16,335 nucleotides of DNA from Gammaproteobacteria bacterium. Lineage in GTDB: Bacteria; Pseudomonadota; Gammaproteobacteria; JAABTG01. The notes beneath the pieces are model-generated. The model was not told where the DNA came from. It did not search any database and saw nothing but the letters and a program-made list of their open reading frames with translations. Positions 15,322-16,335 of this stretch are shown piece after piece. The stretch is from the NCBI GenBank assembly GCA_030066245.1, contig JASJBY010000059.1, positions 1-16,335 on the forward strand, read 5' to 3'. Made by a program: the position numbers and the translations under genes. Each line of letters opens with the position of its first letter. The stretch's first letter is position 1.

Positions 15322-16335
15322 TCAGGTTGAAGGCGCGGGTGTGACGCGGCGTTTTCCTTTGAATCTGGCCTTGCGCGGTGCCTTCTTCTTTGGCTGGGAA
15401 GCGCGGTCGAAGAGGCGCTCGACGTTCGGATCGGCACGCGCTTCGTCGGCTTGCAGGCGTCCGGCGGCGACTTTCAGGCGCTTGCGCTCGTTGACCGCGA
15501 AGCCGAGCACGGGCAGGGGGTCGAAGCCGCGCCACAGGGGCATGGAGGAGAGCAGGCTGGTGGCGAGCGTGCCGGCGCGCAGCAGCCAGGTGACGAAGCC
15601 GGCGGAGAGGGTGAAGGCCACGCCGGTGGTGGCCTGGAGCGTAACCTGGCGCTCGCGCTCCTGCTCGCGCCATTCCTCGGCGTCGTTCATCTGCTGGGTC
15701 ATCAGGTCGAGGGCGCCCCACAGGGCTGGCTGAGCCATCTCCGGGAGCTTGATCTCCTCGGCGGCGGCCACCACCTGAGCGAGCTGCACGGGCGGAGCTT
15801 CCACCGGCAGCTCGGCGCGTTCGGTGAGGCTGGGCCGGCTGCGGTCCCGATCGCCATAAGGGAGATCGTTATCACCGCTTCCAGAGCCGACCGCCGCTGT
15901 CTCTTCCGCCAAGAAGGTGGTGGCCACGGTGGGCGTGTTGGGCTGGGCGGTGCCGCTGCCCGTCGCGGAGCGGTCGCCTTCGGCCGGCCCGCCATCGTCC
16001 GGCTGGCCCGATTCGGGTGGTGGCGCGGGCTCGATGAGCGGCGGGGGCTGAACCGGTGGCGGGTCGACCACCGGGGGCGGCGTAATCGGCGGTGGTACAA
16101 CGGGCGGCGGCGAGGTATTGACCGGCACTTCGTCGTCATTGGTGACGGCGGCGACGTCGTTGGGGTCCAGGCCGTTGTAGCCGGGATCGGTGCTCACGGC
16201 GGCGCCGGTGGTGATGGTGTAGGCGATGTTGCCGTCGGCGAGTGCGTCATCGGCGCCGGTGACGGTGACCGTCTGGGCGGTGCTCCAGTTGCCTGGGGTG
16301 AAGGTCAGGGAGCCGGTGGAGACGGTGCCCTCGGT
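15322..16335 (-). CDS. C-terminal end of a probable giant repeat-containing surface protein (5'-partial)
   Basis: The frame is open to the window edge. A GTG at 16197 is in frame but is not a credible start, because the 46 codons upstream continue the same domain (TEGTVSTGSLTFTPGNW, then QTVTVTGADDALADG and YTITTGAAV). This is a repeat type I know from large bacterial adhesins with Calx-beta-like modules. A proline-rich linker follows (about 16000-16120), then an acidic Gly/Ser/Thr region, a helical stretch rich in Glu and Arg (near 15650-15710), and a hydrophobic segment (about 15540-15635) ending LLSSMPLWRGFDPLPVLGF. The tail is strongly basic (KKKAPRKARFKGKRR). The C-terminus looks like a membrane anchor, not a type I secretion signal. 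A role in adhesion or envelope attachment is inferred. The diguanylate cyclase gene lies 311 bases downstream. Confidence 0.75.
   Translation of the reverse strand, partial: TEGTVSTGSLTFTPGNWSTAQTVTVTGADDALADGNIAYTITTGAAVSTDPGYNGLDPNDVAAVTNDDEVPVNTSPPPVVPPPITPPPVVDPPPVQPPPLIEPAPPPESGQPDDGGPAEGDRSATGSGTAQPNTPTVATTFLAEETAAVGSGSGDNDLPYGDRDRSRPSLTERAELPVEAPPVQLAQVVAAAEEIKLPEMAQPALWGALDLMTQQMNDAEEWREQERERQVTLQATTGVAFTLSAGFVTWLLRAGTLATSLLSSMPLWRGFDPLPVLGFAVNERKRLKVAAGRLQADEARADPNVERLFDRASQPKKKAPRKARFKGKRRVTPAPST

Noticed and set aside
16195..16197. GTG as start of a 291-aa protein
   Set aside because: The upstream in-frame sequence continues the same repeat domain to the window edge, so the gene starts outside.

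Overview
The window is GC-rich DNA, probably from a gammaproteobacterium. The reasons are an mlaFEDC lipid-transport operon in Proteobacteria order, three cyclic-di-GMP enzymes, a YjdF-family membrane protein and a perfect CRP-type palindrome. A Chromatiales/Ectothiorhodospiraceae-like host is a guess; the sequence does not name the species.

Left part (1-6387, + strand): two very large c-di-GMP proteins. The first enters the window already open. Its first visible residues are the end of a histidine-kinase ATPase domain, followed by receiver, receiver, HPt, receiver, GGDEF and EAL, so a complete phosphorelay is fused to a c-di-GMP synthesis/degradation module. The second is a membrane sensor (periplasmic domain, HAMP, GAF, GGDEF, EAL) whose EAL domain has Asn in place of one metal-binding Asp.

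Middle part (6503-10056): a CPBP-family intramembrane protease-like protein, a YjdF (DUF2238) membrane protein, a probable small one-helix membrane protein downstream of a CRP-like site, an unrecognised Cys/His-containing 161-aa protein (- strand), and a secreted Hsp20-like protein. Most intergenic DNA of the window lies here and just to its right. It holds tandem 7-bp repeats of the form TGANNNG that start at or just behind a TGA stop codon, and hairpins that overlap stop codons.

Right part (10341-16335, - strand): the operon mlaF-mlaE-mlaD-mlaC, which maintains outer-membrane lipid asymmetry. It has a recognisable sigma70-type promoter, but no mlaB follows. Upstream of it are a membrane PAS-GGDEF diguanylate cyclase without an I-site and, at the edge, the C-terminal end of what is probably a giant repeat-containing surface protein. 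That end has a proline-rich linker, a hydrophobic segment and a very basic tail. Its 5' end lies outside the window.

Taken together, the genes concern the cell envelope and surface behaviour: c-di-GMP synthesis and breakdown with different inputs, lipid transport, envelope proteostasis and a probable adhesin. No phage, transposase, CRISPR array, rRNA or tRNA was seen. The most unusual items are the fused phosphorelay/c-di-GMP protein, the stop-codon-abutting heptamer arrays, and the adhesin C-terminus that looks membrane-anchored.
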